DNA of 13,541 nt, from assembly GCA_009886305.1 (NCBI GenBank), contig QXZO01000213.1, positions 6,630 through 20,170 of the forward strand, given 5' to 3'. Made by a program: the position numbers and the translations under genes. Under the pieces are notes generated by a model. That model was given only the letters and a program-made list of their open reading frames with translations. It was not told where the DNA came from and searched no databases. The first letter of the stretch is position 1. The number at the start of each line of letters is the position of its first letter. Below, piece by piece: positions 7,581-13,541 of the stretch. Source of the DNA: Betaproteobacteria bacterium (GTDB lineage: Bacteria; Pseudomonadota; Gammaproteobacteria; Burkholderiales; Eutrophovitaceae).

Positions 7581-8672
7581 ATGATAGAGAAATTTTTTGT
7601 GACAGCGAGCACATCCTTCGAGGCCGCTTGTCAAATTGGTATATTTGCTGAATCTCATCGCGCACGAGCTTTGCATGGCCATAGTTATAATGCTTCCATT
7701 CGGTTAGCTATTGACGACTCAGAGACTAATGATTTAGACCGATTGGAGATAACCCGAAGAGCCTTGCAGGACGCATGTAATCCACTCAATTACTGTTTCT
7801 TGAACGATATTATTGATATTCCGACAGATGAAAATATAGCGAGGCATATCAAGGCGGAAACCGGTCTAACGAATATCAATGTTGTCGGATTGGCAAGTCA
7901 ATCCAACGAGGGAGTTCATTTGGACATGGAGGGGAGGGCACATGTTTGGAGAAAATTTCGTTTTGAGTCAGCTCATCGCCTACCAAACGTGCCCGAGAGT
8001 CATAAGTGTGGCCGGATGCATGGTCATGGGTTTGAAGTGATATTACATGCTCTTACGGACGTTAAGCATTCTCATTTGGGTGTTGATTATGATGAGATAG
8101 AAATGCATTGGAATGAATTGCACCAAATACTGCATCATAATTGTTTAAATGATATTCCTGGTCTTGAAAATCCGACCAGTGAGATGGTTTCGTTTTGGAT
8201 ATGGCATAGGCTAAAACAAAAGATACCCCAATTAAGTTGGGTAACTGTTTACGAAACTGCTACCAGTGGGGCTCATTACAATGGAGCGAATTTTCGAATT
8301 TGGAAGGACTTTTCGATCGATAGTGCCATTCGATTAGATCGGGTAAAAGACACGGATGCACGTAAGCGTATCCACGGACATACCTATTTATGTCGCTTGC
8401 ATTTAACAGCGCCGCTTAACGACGTGTTAGGTTGGACTATAGATTACGGGGATGTCAAAGAAAAATTCAAACCGATATTCGATAAGCTAGATCATCAACC
8501 GCTTTATGAGATTGCGGATTTACGTGATAACGATCCGTTAAGCATCGCGAGATGGATAAAATCGAGTAGCGCATCGCATTTGTCAGAGCTCGAGCGAATT
8601 GATTTGTATGAAACCAGAGGCTGTGGGGTAACGCTTGATTGGGGATCGTTGGGTCCCGCATTGCCAATTTAA
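7581..8672 (+). CDS. queD: three-domain PTPS/QueD-like 6-carboxytetrahydropterin synthase
   Basis: This 363-residue protein holds three consecutive 6-pyruvoyltetrahydropterin-synthase/QueD domains, about 1-120, 121-242 and 243-363; normal QueD is one domain of roughly 120 residues. Domain 2 is nearly canonical: SAHRL with His132, KCGRMHGH with Cys143, His147 and His149, and YETATS with Glu225. Domain 1 keeps only HGH (32-34) and has Cys17 for the first zinc His, Ala28 for the catalytic Cys and no Glu. Domain 3 has Ile250 for the zinc His and Arg261 for the Cys, but retains HGH (265-267), Asp304-His305 and Glu344. In known PTPS enzymes the Asp-His pair comes from a neighbouring subunit, so domains 2 and 3 could together form one site. 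It should convert dihydroneopterin triphosphate to 6-carboxytetrahydropterin for queuosine synthesis; queE begins 4 bases after its stop. AAGGTAAG precedes the ATG. Confidence 0.8.
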   Translation: MIEKFFVTASTSFEAACQIGIFAESHRARALHGHSYNASIRLAIDDSETNDLDRLEITRRALQDACNPLNYCFLNDIIDIPTDENIARHIKAETGLTNINVVGLASQSNEGVHLDMEGRAHVWRKFRFESAHRLPNVPESHKCGRMHGHGFEVILHALTDVKHSHLGVDYDEIEMHWNELHQILHHNCLNDIPGLENPTSEMVSFWIWHRLKQKIPQLSWVTVYETATSGAHYNGANFRIWKDFSIDSAIRLDRVKDTDARKRIHGHTYLCRLHLTAPLNDVLGWTIDYGDVKEKFKPIFDKLDHQPLYEIADLRDNDPLSIARWIKSSSASHLSELERIDLYETRGCGVTLDWGSLGPALPI

Positions 8673-8676
8673 CAAT

Positions 8677-9309
8677 ATGTATTCAGTTAAAGAGATTTTC
8701 TACACGTTGCAAGGTGAGGGTGCTCAAAGCGGCAGAGCAGCCGTTTTTTGCCGTTTCTCCGGTTGCAATTTGTGGTCCGGACGAGAGGCAGATCGATCAT
8801 TTGCGGATTGCCAATTCTGTGATACAGATTTTGTGGGTACCGATGGACCTAATGGTGGAAAATACGAGTCCTCTGTCGCTCTCGCTGATGAGATCGAAAA
8901 GCAATGGCTCCCGAGTACTAGTGCACGCCGATATGTGGTTTGCACCGGGGGAGAACCTTTATTACAGCTTGATCGCGATTTGATTGCAGTACTCCATAAT
9001 CGAGGGTTTGAAGTTGCTATTGAGACAAACGGCACGATACCTGTCCCTGAGGGGGTTGATTGGATTTGTGTCAGCCCTAAGGGAACAATTCCTATCCGTG
9101 TGAAATCGGGTGATGAATTGAAGTTGGTTTATCCTCAAACTGACGTTGATCCATCCTATTTTTCATCATGGGATTTCAACCATTTTTTTATTCAGCCTAA
9201 AGATGGGTTGGACGTCGACTTAAACACACAGTTATCGATTAAATTTTGTAAAGAACATCCTCAATGGCGACTGGGCTTGCAAACCCATAAGGTGATTGGT
9301 GTAGAGTGA
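8677..9309 (+). CDS. queE: 7-carboxy-7-deazaguanine synthase (radical SAM)
   Basis: QueE is a radical SAM enzyme that rearranges 6-carboxytetrahydropterin to 7-carboxy-7-deazaguanine, the second committed step to preQ0 and queuosine. The protein is 210 residues from the ATG at 8677. The iron-sulfur motif is CX14CX2C (Cys30, Cys45, Cys48), the elongated spacing known for QueE of some proteobacteria rather than the standard CX3CX2C. The N-terminus EIFYTLQGEG, the CTGGEPLLQ segment and CVSPKG further support the call. A longer frame from a TTG at 8635 would overlap the upstream gene and add 14 non-conserved residues, so I reject it. The stop of the QueD-like gene is 4 bases upstream, which indicates translational coupling and successive steps of one pathway. 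QueC and QueF are not in the window. Confidence 0.94.
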   Translation: MYSVKEIFYTLQGEGAQSGRAAVFCRFSGCNLWSGREADRSFADCQFCDTDFVGTDGPNGGKYESSVALADEIEKQWLPSTSARRYVVCTGGEPLLQLDRDLIAVLHNRGFEVAIETNGTIPVPEGVDWICVSPKGTIPIRVKSGDELKLVYPQTDVDPSYFSSWDFNHFFIQPKDGLDVDLNTQLSIKFCKEHPQWRLGLQTHKVIGVE

Positions 9310-9330
9310 AATCTTTATAAAAACCTCCAG

Positions 9331-9855
9331 ATGTTAACCATGACAAATCTAAAAATATTTTTTGTATGTATCGGTGTGGCGTTTCTTCTATCGGGTAATG
9401 TGCAAGCCAACAGTGCAGAAGAGTTATTTGATCTTGGCTATGAAGCTTTTATGAAGAGGGACTATGCAGGTGCCGAGAGGTATTGGAAGCGTGCTGGTAC
9501 ATTGGATCATGTGCGAGCACAAAATGGTTTGGGAATAATGTACCGGGACGGAGATCTTGGAGAGCCCCGAGCGGAGGATGCGGCGATTTGGTTCACGAAG
9601 TCTGCTAATAATGGTTATGCATTTGCGATGTTTAATTTAGGTATGCTTTACAAAAATGGAGAGATTAGCCAATCAAGTGATATCGTTGGATATCGTTGGC
9701 TGCTGTTGGCAAACATAATAAATTTTGATGAGAATGCGAAATTTCAAGCGAATTTATTGAGTCAAAGAATGGATCAGAAATCTATTATGATTGCTCGTGA
9801 ACAGGCTCAACTCTGGGTTGATGATTTTTTTTATGGGGTTTTAAGTGAGAAGTAA
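9331..9855 (+). CDS. secreted Sel1/TPR-repeat protein
   Basis: This 174-residue protein has a signal peptide (hydrophobic residues 8-21, likely cleavage after VQA at about 26) followed by helical repeats. A TPR-like helix pair covers about 29-57 (DLGYEAFMKRDYAGAERYWK). Two Sel1-type repeats follow: one around 62-93 with AQNGLGIMYRDG and AAIWFTKSA, and one around 97-128 with AFAMFNLGMLYKNG and YRWLLLA. Such proteins are usually periplasmic scaffolds for protein-protein contacts; none has an enzymatic role that I can infer here. The ATG at 9331 lacks a clear ribosome-binding site, and an in-frame ATG at 9340 is an equally possible start that would shorten the signal peptide by three residues. 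It follows queE by 21 bases and precedes the SDR by 23, so it probably shares their transcript although its location differs. Confidence 0.8.
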   Translation: MLTMTNLKIFFVCIGVAFLLSGNVQANSAEELFDLGYEAFMKRDYAGAERYWKRAGTLDHVRAQNGLGIMYRDGDLGEPRAEDAAIWFTKSANNGYAFAMFNLGMLYKNGEISQSSDIVGYRWLLLANIINFDENAKFQANLLSQRMDQKSIMIAREQAQLWVDDFFYGVLSEK

Positions 9856-9878
9856 ATAAAAATTAGGAGGAACGATCG

Positions 9879-10658
9879 ATGGACCTTGGAATAGAAGGAA
9901 GAACAGGTATTGTGTGTGCGTCAAGTCGAGGACTTGGAAAGGCCTGTGCGATTGCATTAGCTGAGGCCGGTGTTTCGCTCGTGCTTAACGGTAGAGATGA
10001 GAAGGTATTGACTGCAACGGCGAATGAGATAGAAAAAGATACGGGGGTATCGGTAACCCCAGTGATCGCTGATATCAGCACGCAAGACGGACAGGCGAAA
10101 GTTTTAGAAGCATGCCCGACCCCAGATATTTTAATTAATAATAACGGCGGCCCTCCCTTCAAAGATTTCAGAGAACTTGATCGTGATGCAATGATTGATG
10201 GTGTAACGATGAACATGGTTACGCCGATCGAACTCATTCAAAAGGTTGTCGATCATATGATCGCCCAAAAGTTCGGACGTATTGTAAATATTACATCTAT
10301 GAGCGTAAAAATGCCGGTTCCTGGGCTAGACTTGTCCAGTGGGGCGAGAGCTGGGCTGACAGCATTCCTTGCTGGTGTATCTAGGACGATTGCAGACAAT
10401 AACGTTACAGTGAATAACATACTGCCTGGATTTTTTGACACAGATCGATTGCGAGGAGGGTTAGAGTCCTGGGCAAAAACTAATGGGGTTAGTGTTCAGG
10501 AGGTTGCAGAGGATCGGGCGTCGAAGATCCCGGCTAAGCGCTTTGGAGCGCCTGATGAATTTGGTAAAACATGTGCATTCTTATGCAGCGCTCATGCAGG
10601 ATATATTACGGGACAAAGCCTACTGATTGATGGAGGGGTTTACAACAGCGCTTTTTAA
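9879..10658 (+). CDS. atypical SDR oxidoreductase lacking the YxxxK pair
   Basis: This 259-residue protein has the SDR Rossmann fold with cofactor-binding SSRGLG at residues 15-20, the NNNGGPP variant of the NNAG motif at 87-93, and a C-terminal ITGQSLLIDGG typical of FabG-like members. The active site is abnormal. With Ser140 as the catalytic Ser, the Tyr and Lys expected 13 and 17 residues later are Ser153 and Arg157 in SSGARAGL. The rest of the helix aligns without gaps, so this is a substitution and not a frameshift. Annotation as 3-oxoacyl-ACP reductase would therefore be doubtful. A strong AGGAGG lies 9 bases before the ATG. It ends the queD-queE-Sel1 run and converges on gshA. Its substrate, or whether it is a reductase at all, is unknown. 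Confidence 0.82.
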   Translation: MDLGIEGRTGIVCASSRGLGKACAIALAEAGVSLVLNGRDEKVLTATANEIEKDTGVSVTPVIADISTQDGQAKVLEACPTPDILINNNGGPPFKDFRELDRDAMIDGVTMNMVTPIELIQKVVDHMIAQKFGRIVNITSMSVKMPVPGLDLSSGARAGLTAFLAGVSRTIADNNVTVNNILPGFFDTDRLRGGLESWAKTNGVSVQEVAEDRASKIPAKRFGAPDEFGKTCAFLCSAHAGYITGQSLLIDGGVYNSAF

Positions 10659-10683
10659 AAACTGAAATTGATCCAATAAAAAC

Positions 10684-12261
10684 TTATCCATTTTCCTCCA
10701 GGATGATCCTGGAGGCTTCTTGGGATACGTAATCTCTTCTAAATTCTTCGAATTCGAGCTGCTCCTCACATTCAATGTTGTGTTGTCTAACAATGGACGA
10801 TTTTGCGTTACCTAAATATTCATTTAACGTGGTGTCGGATAAGGTGTCTGTTTTTAATTTATCCGTATATTTTGACGAAAGCTCCATAATAAAATCGAAG
10901 TAGGAACCGTTATGTGCCTCCACATCTTGTAATACTCTTGCGGAAGGTGTTTTATCTGAATTTTGAATGCGTTTAAGCGCATTGGATAGCGATTGAGTAT
11001 GGTCATTGGTTTTATTTGCTTCATCTAACTTCAGCGCAAAAGGTTGACATGCTTCAAGGATATCTTGTCCCCAATCCTTCACTGATAGGTAGCTTTTATC
11101 TCGTTTTAGTTTCAAGTTCGGGTCTCGACCGCGTTCAGCGATAAGATATTGATTTTCACTGTTAGATCGGTCTTCTTCTATCGAATCAGTAGAGCTTTTG
11201 GACATGAGACAGAAGAGTAAAAACGTGTCAATAAAGGCTATAGTCTCCTTGTTGATTCCGATTTCTTCGTACGGATCGAGATCAACGCAACGTACCTCTA
11301 CATATTCAACGCCCCTTTTGTTTAGGGCCAATAGTGGCCGTTCTCCAAATTGGATAGGTTGCTTTGGTCGTATCGTCCCGTAAAATTCGTTTTCAATTTG
11401 CAATAATGCGTCGGATAATTGTAGCGGTTGTCCCTGATTGCTTAGTCCGATGGCAGCGTAAGGAGGATAAGGTTGTGTAAGGGCATCGTAGAGTGATTGA
11501 GCATAACTTTTTAGATTGTTGTAGCTTACGCTGATTGCTGACTGCGCATCACTTTGATATCCCAGCGGGCCCATTCTTAGAGATGTAGCATGAGGGAGAT
11601 AACGAGTCCCATTAGACATTTTTTTTAAATGGTGTACCCGACCTTTAACAAAACAGTCGCAGACAGCGGGAGAAGCACCGAAGAGATAAAGAAGCAACCA
11701 CGCATTCTTTCTAAAATTTCGTATTAATGAGAAGTAATGCTGATTTTTAATGGTTATCAATTCATTACGATCATTAGATTTGCCATAGATCCTGGACCAA
11801 GTCTCATTGGAAATTGAAAAATTGTAATGAATTCCAGAAATTGTTTGCATTTTTGCGCCGTACCTTACTGCTAATCCGCGTCGGTAAACCGTTTTAGCGG
11901 TTGCGATATTTGACGCTCCAAATTGTGCGATTGGAATATCTTGATCCTGTGGCAACATACACGGCATACTCGAGCACCAAAGAAGCTCTGATGAGACATT
12001 GCGACTGACAAATTGATGAATTTCTCTCAATTGGCTGAGGCAATCATCTACCTTGCTGTGCGTGTCCGTTATTAGCTCTAGTTGGGATTCGCTAAAATCT
12101 GTAGTGATATTTCCATGTGTTAATGCTGAGCCGAGTGCTTCAGGGTGCCTTAGCTGACTTAATTGTCCTGATTTAGAGACGCGTAAGCTCTCTTTTTCGA
12201 TCCCTCTATTTAGGTTCGTTAGGTCGTAGTCATTGAGCTGGTTAAGTTTTAATGAGGACAT
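10684..12261 (-). CDS. gshA: glutamate-cysteine ligase
   Basis: GshA joins glutamate and cysteine through the gamma-carboxyl with ATP, the first and rate-limiting step of glutathione synthesis in the cytoplasm. The 525-residue protein is close to the E. coli enzyme in length. The N-terminal NRGIEKESLRV from residue 18 and HPEALGSALTHGNITTDF match the E. coli-type family, where the first acidic residues bind metal. MQTISGIHYNFS and EYVEVRCVDLDP are further family motifs. The ATG at 12259-12261 has no clear ribosome-binding site, only an AT-rich leader. It is monocistronic here: divergent from the chromate-transporter pair across 143 bases, and convergent with the atypical SDR. A perfect inverted repeat lies within the last codons. 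Confidence 0.96.
   Translation of the reverse strand: MSSLKLNQLNDYDLTNLNRGIEKESLRVSKSGQLSQLRHPEALGSALTHGNITTDFSESQLELITDTHSKVDDCLSQLREIHQFVSRNVSSELLWCSSMPCMLPQDQDIPIAQFGASNIATAKTVYRRGLAVRYGAKMQTISGIHYNFSISNETWSRIYGKSNDRNELITIKNQHYFSLIRNFRKNAWLLLYLFGASPAVCDCFVKGRVHHLKKMSNGTRYLPHATSLRMGPLGYQSDAQSAISVSYNNLKSYAQSLYDALTQPYPPYAAIGLSNQGQPLQLSDALLQIENEFYGTIRPKQPIQFGERPLLALNKRGVEYVEVRCVDLDPYEEIGINKETIAFIDTFLLFCLMSKSSTDSIEEDRSNSENQYLIAERGRDPNLKLKRDKSYLSVKDWGQDILEACQPFALKLDEANKTNDHTQSLSNALKRIQNSDKTPSARVLQDVEAHNGSYFDFIMELSSKYTDKLKTDTLSDTTLNEYLGNAKSSIVRQHNIECEEQLEFEEFRRDYVSQEASRIILEENG
10695..10715. repeat. perfect inverted repeat in the 3' end of gshA
   Basis: Two exact 10-base arms, CCTCCAGGAT (10695-10704) and ATCCTGGAGG (10706-10715), flank a single G. 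The repeat sits inside gshA codons for its last dozen residues and 37 bases beyond the stop of the convergent SDR gene. Folded RNA from either strand would form a stable stem with a small loop. Neither side is followed directly by a clear T-run, so it is not a textbook rho-independent terminator; on the gshA strand an AAGTTTTTATT stretch begins some 10 bases further on. It may slow or end transcription between two convergent genes, or be a protein site. Confidence 0.55.
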
Positions 12262-12404
12262 ATATTGTTATTAATCGATTGCAGATATGAATCCGTATGT
12301 GTTTTTCTTTCCCGTATGATATCCCTTATTGCGTCTCAATTCTCGCGCGGTAAAACTCGAGATTTTTCACCTCATTGATTATTTATGTTTTTATCCATCA
12401 CACT

Positions 12405-13001
12405 ATGAGATCAAATAATTCTGACGCTAAACCTTGTAATCTTTTTGACTTGTTTTATGTTTTCTCGCTAATAACATTGCAAGGATTTGGTGGAGTAATT
12501 ACCGTCATGCAAAGAACGCTAGTAGATCAGCGGAGGTGGTTCTCACAGACCGAATTTTTAGAAATGTTTACCTTATCCCAAGTCCTTCCCGGACCAAACG
12601 TATGTAATTTAGCATTGATGATCGGAGATCGATTTTTCGGAGCTAAGGGCGCTATTATGGCCTTGTTGGGGATGCTTATCCTGCCATTGGTTGTGATTTT
12701 GACGTTGGCAAGTAGCTACAATCAAGTGGCGGTTGGTTCACCATTTGCGGGAGCGATAAACGGAATGTCAGTTGTTGCGGTTGGCATGACTCTAGGAACA
12801 GCGCTCAGGCTTCTTTCCGGGATACAAACAGATGTTGTAGGACGACTCGTGCCAATTCTGATTGTCGCCATTGTGACCTATATGGTTGGATATCTGCGCT
12901 TGTCGGTCGTGTGGGCTGTTCTTGGATGCGGGGCTATTTCATATTTATGGGCTCGTCATTCGCTTCAGTCTCATCGAGAGCAGAGAAAGGCTCAAATATG
13001 A
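12405..13001 (+). CDS. chrA: CHR-family chromate transporter, first half-size subunit
   Basis: This 198-residue inner-membrane protein is one CHR domain of the chromate ion transporter family. It carries the N-terminal LQGFGGV at residues 25-31, the conserved SQVLPGPN at 58-65, and several hydrophobic segments after it. Full-length ChrA has two such domains; this protein has one and is followed by a separate second one. I take the ATG at 12405 as the start because family similarity begins soon after it. A TTG at 12375 would add ten residues, and neither has a strong ribosome-binding site. Its TGA overlaps the next start as ATGA. Family members export chromate or related oxyanions; the actual ion here is unknown and no ChrB-type regulator is seen. 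Confidence 0.88.
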   Translation: MRSNNSDAKPCNLFDLFYVFSLITLQGFGGVITVMQRTLVDQRRWFSQTEFLEMFTLSQVLPGPNVCNLALMIGDRFFGAKGAIMALLGMLILPLVVILTLASSYNQVAVGSPFAGAINGMSVVAVGMTLGTALRLLSGIQTDVVGRLVPILIVAIVTYMVGYLRLSVVWAVLGCGAISYLWARHSLQSHREQRKAQI

Positions 13002-13522
13002 GTTTTATTATCTGGTTGACTCTGTTGGGAAAATTCGCTTTCTTATCGTTTTTAGCTATTGGTGGTGTGATGACGGTGGCTCCTGATATGCACCGGGTTG
13101 TGGTTGATGGACTATCTCTAGTATCCAGTGAGGAGTTCTTGGCTGCGGTTACTATGGGGAAATTGTCACCAGGCCCAAACGCGTTATTTGTCGCTGTCCT
13201 GGGATATCAAATAGCGGGATTTATTGGGGCCTTGTTGATCATGGTCGCGATGATCGTGCCTTCCGCTATCTTTGCTTTGTATGTCTCACGATGGCGTCAA
13301 AAAAATAGTCATCGACTATCGGTGCAGTCGTTTGCGATTGGTTCCTCGCCGATTGTCGTGGGGTTATTGTTTTCTACAGCATTAATCTTGGTGAGGTATT
13401 TTTCAGAGTATTCAGCACTACTTTGTGTGGTCGTAGTGGCTTTAATTGTTTGGAAAACTCGAATGCATTTAGTGTTACTAATGGCAATAGGTGCGCTTCT
13501 GGGTGTGGTTGGTCTTGTCTAA
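12998..13522 (+). CDS. chrA: CHR-family chromate transporter, second half-size subunit
   Basis: This 174-residue membrane protein is the second CHR domain of the pair. It shows LAIGGVMTVAPDMHR at residues 19-33 and the conserved GKLSPGPN at 54-61, then hydrophobic segments to the C-terminus. The ATG at 12998 overlaps the stop of the first subunit by four bases (ATGA) and is preceded by GAAAGG, which marks translational coupling and roughly equal production of the two halves. An open frame from 12911 lies wholly inside the first subunit and carries no family sequence, so I reject that longer start. Paired short CHR proteins are known to need both partners to act as a transporter; applying that here is inference. 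The protein is complete, ending 19 bases before the window edge. Confidence 0.88.
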   Translation: MSFIIWLTLLGKFAFLSFLAIGGVMTVAPDMHRVVVDGLSLVSSEEFLAAVTMGKLSPGPNALFVAVLGYQIAGFIGALLIMVAMIVPSAIFALYVSRWRQKNSHRLSVQSFAIGSSPIVVGLLFSTALILVRYFSEYSALLCVVVVALIVWKTRMHLVLLMAIGALLGVVGLV

Positions 13523-13541
13523 GTTCGGAATGAAATTTCGC

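Noticed and set aside
8635..8676. Longer QueE start at a TTG
   Set aside because: It lies within the upstream coding region, and the conserved QueE N-terminus begins at the ATG at 8677.
8639..8983. Plus-strand open frame of 114 codons
   Set aside because: It is a frame-shifted shadow of queE, whose cysteine motif and conserved blocks are all in the other frame.
9863..10237. Minus-strand open frame of 124 codons
   Set aside because: It is antisense to the SDR gene at 9879 and low in complexity, with no recognisable fold.
12262..12404. Promoters for gshA and the chromate-transporter pair
   Set aside because: The 143-base region must hold divergent promoters, but no -35/-10 pair with correct spacing stood out on either strand.
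12911..12997. N-terminal extension of the second CHR subunit from a start inside the first subunit
   Set aside because: It overlaps the first subunit for 87 bases and has no CHR-family sequence; the ATGA junction with GAAAGG before 12998 is a far better start.

Overview
The window reads as a chromosomal segment of a Gram-negative proteobacterium, most likely a gammaproteobacterium. The reasons are a full-length GshA of the gammaproteobacterial type, several Sec-type signal peptides on secreted proteins, a proteobacterial QueE with a CX14CX2C cluster motif, and moderate GC content. The exact lineage cannot be fixed from sequence alone. No tRNA, rRNA, CRISPR array, insertion sequence or phage gene is visible. 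Genes are tightly packed, and no gene-free stretch exceeds about 150 bases.

Layout. (1) Bases 1-952, minus strand: the N-terminal two thirds of a 4-coumarate-CoA-ligase-like acyl-CoA synthetase, cut by the window edge. (2) 1075-3567, plus strand, divergent from it: a VOC-fold metalloenzyme, a GlcG/HbpS-family protein and an SLC13/DASS anion symporter, probably one small-molecule uptake and catabolism operon behind a good sigma70-like promoter at 978-1006. (3) 3578-5323, minus strand: two tandem paralogous secreted proteins with the formylglycine-generating-enzyme (FGE) fold. Both lack the copper-binding cysteine pair of real FGEs and share eight other cysteines. (4) 5405-6613, plus strand: an ABM/YgiN monooxygenase-like protein and a protein with two fused gamma-glutamylcyclotransferase-like domains. 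(5) 6634-7428, minus strand: a canonical short-chain dehydrogenase (SDR). (6) 7581-10658, plus strand: a probable operon with a three-domain PTPS/QueD protein, QueE, a secreted Sel1-repeat protein and a second SDR lacking the usual Tyr and Lys. (7) 10684-12261, minus strand: gshA. (8) 12405-13522, plus strand: two half-size CHR-family proteins that overlap by ATGA and form a two-subunit chromate-type transporter.

How the genes work together. The clearest pathway is 7-deazaguanine (queuosine) precursor synthesis: the QueD-like protein should make 6-carboxytetrahydropterin and QueE converts it to 7-carboxy-7-deazaguanine. The most striking observation is in that QueD-like protein. It contains three consecutive PTPS domains, and the active-site residues have decayed so that only one intersubunit site can be assembled. 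Domain 2 keeps the zinc histidines, the catalytic Cys and the pterin-anchoring Glu; domain 3 keeps the Asp-His pair that a neighbouring subunit normally supplies. This looks like a single-chain pseudo-trimer with one working site, which is an inference from residue alignment by eye.
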